A stretch of 64,000 nucleotides of DNA from Monomorium pharaonis (Eukaryota > Arthropoda > Insecta > Hymenoptera > Formicidae). The notes under the pieces are model-generated. The model was given only the letters and a program-made list of their open reading frames with translations. It was not told where the DNA came from and ran no database searches. Position numbers and translations under genes: made by a program. The stretch spans positions 21,222,667 through 21,286,666 of the forward strand of contig NC_050470.1 in the NCBI RefSeq assembly GCF_013373865.1, read 5' to 3'. This document shows, piece after piece, positions 62,701 to 64,000 of the stretch (within the stretch, counting starts at the first letter, position 1; each line of letters starts with the position of its first letter).

Positions 62701-64000
62701 TGGAGAGACGTTGAAAACCGAGTTTGCAAGAGAAAAAGAAAACTGCAAAGAGTTTATCAGACTTAAAAGAAGAAACTTCTTTTTTCCCTCGATCTTTTTA
62801 TTATTTAGATTAAACTTGCGCTATAAAATGTCTTGACGTTATTAGATTCAACTGAAAATTTTATCATACGTGAAGTGTTCAGCAATAAATGTATCCAACA
62901 TATGAGAGCTATTTCTTTTATCAAAAATTGAAATAATTCTCTCTTTATTAAATATGTTGGACCATAAGTAGTTTCCGACTATTAAAACTATTTTAACAAA
63001 TTTTATTTACTTTACTTTAACAGAATTTTTATTTTAATTATATATTTTTAATATTAAACAGATTGAAAAAATGTAATTTATAATCTTTGTAAAAAAAATT
63101 AACTTTTTAGTTAATTTTTGTATTTAAGTAATTTTATATTTAGAGCAATTTTATATTTAAATAAATTGCAAAACTTTAATTTTTTTTAATAAAAAAAATT
63201 AAAAAGTCAAAATTCAAATATTATTTGTTACCTTTTTAAAAATTGCCATTTTTCTTATTGTTTCAGGTTTAGATTTTTCTTCTATATAAACATTGTATTT
63301 TCTCTTGAAATTCTTGTCAGTTACTCATTTTTTGTTAATTTATCGTATTTGTGTCAATATTTATTTTACTGTTTCGACCGACTGGTTCCAACAAGTAAAA
63401 AGATTTGCAGTTTGCGAATCTGTCATTTATATCTCTTCCATTGAGTGAGCATAGTGAAAAAATTGATTGCTAACGGAATTTCACGATTACGTTCAAAATT
63501 CGAACAACAAAGAAACCAAATGACTAAACAAAATTTAACTAATTATGCATGTAGCAATTAACGTGACGTACTATCAGATAATAAAATAGATTATTATCAA
63601 GGACAAAAAATAAGCAAATGTGTTATAAATAAATTACTTTTATAACACCATTTAATATAATAATACATGTTATTAAAACAAAGGATCTTTTTTAGAAGGG
63701 TAAATACTCCTTCTTGTCCTCTCTACAGATCCTTATAGATTTATCCTTTCTTGTCACCGATCCAAGCGATCGTGTCGCCATTTTTCAAGGAGAGAGGGAC
63801 AAGTGCCCCTTCTTGCCTCTCGCTGCGGACGCCTATGTATTAAAATCTGATCGAAAATTTAGTTTCGGTTTTGGCTGAAATTGAAAAGCAGCGTTGGCGA
63901 CCTAGTCGAAATTGATCAAGTCGTATAAACTTGCAGTAACACCGAATGCAATGAAACTTTTACGGCACCAAATATTTTTATTTTTTGTTTTGAAATTTTG
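59766..64000 (+). other. Intronic/intergenic DNA, no gene recognised
   Basis: Mostly AT-rich, presumably still within the GPR158-like gene. A more CpG-rich patch at about 61760-62300 has a short open frame (61856-62092) without recognisable motifs, and an imperfect inverted pair GGACGGTGGAAAGTT / TTTTCCAAAGATCTACCGTCC at about 62127-62252. A weak inverted resemblance between AAGGGTAAATACTCCTTCTTGT (shortened here) near 63699 and GGACAAGTGCCCCTTCTTG near 63798 may be another small MITE. No receptor exon is found. Confidence 0.4.

Overview
The window is a stretch of insect nuclear chromosome, most likely from a hymenopteran such as an ant. The evidence is an AT-rich background with CpG-rich islands, abundant (GA)n/(CT)n microsatellites, spliced genes with short introns (62 bp and up), and many decayed Tc1/mariner-, pogo- and piggyBac-type DNA transposon remnants. 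The taxon is an inference from style and protein similarity; no marker gene fixes it. I see no prokaryotic operon, rRNA, tRNA or CRISPR array.

Two protein-coding genes are well supported, both on the + strand. (1) A complete 14-exon GLG1 gene (Golgi apparatus protein 1 / ESL-1 / cysteine-rich FGF receptor) runs from 13223 to 21109. Every exon joins in phase, giving 1,129 residues with a signal peptide, a long series of GLG1 cysteine-rich repeats, a C-terminal membrane segment and a short basic tail. (2) The first two coding exons of a GPR158/GPR179-like class C orphan receptor (fly relatives are CG31760 and smog) lie at 31945-33748 and 57079-57262. They are separated by a 23.3-kb intron that appears to use a GC-AG splice site. 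The gene continues beyond the right edge, so the seven-helix region is not in the window.

Region by region: 1-1475 is AT-rich with a two-copy repeat. 1476-3470 is an abrupt CpG-rich block without a convincing gene. 3471-6239 is plain AT-rich DNA. 6240-6758 is an LTR, minus strand by its primer-binding site. 7134-7740 is a five-copy ~119-bp tandem repeat. 7933-8935 is an unidentified broken coding relic interrupted by a 311-bp inverted-repeat element. 9000-12130 is an ATT-rich degenerate array into which a 1.9-kb fold-back transposon with 602-bp inverted arms has inserted. 12468-12655 is a near-palindromic element upstream of GLG1. GLG1 introns carry a piggyBac-like MITE, a pogo-like element with a transposase relic, and a palindromic MITE. 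22680-23930 is a ~4-copy, 314-337-bp tandem repeat. 23931-31944 is intergenic or 5' regulatory DNA of the receptor gene. The giant receptor intron is mostly plain AT-rich DNA with microsatellites, a MITE, a strong hairpin and one unidentified ORF. 58643 to about 59765 carries a decayed piggyBac transposase on the minus strand.

The two genes have unrelated cell-biological roles (Golgi/secretory trafficking versus plasma-membrane ligand sensing). No undescribed multi-gene system is evident. The most unusual material is the repeat and transposon architecture, the low-complexity N-terminal extension of the receptor with an internal duplication, and the GC donor of its giant intron.
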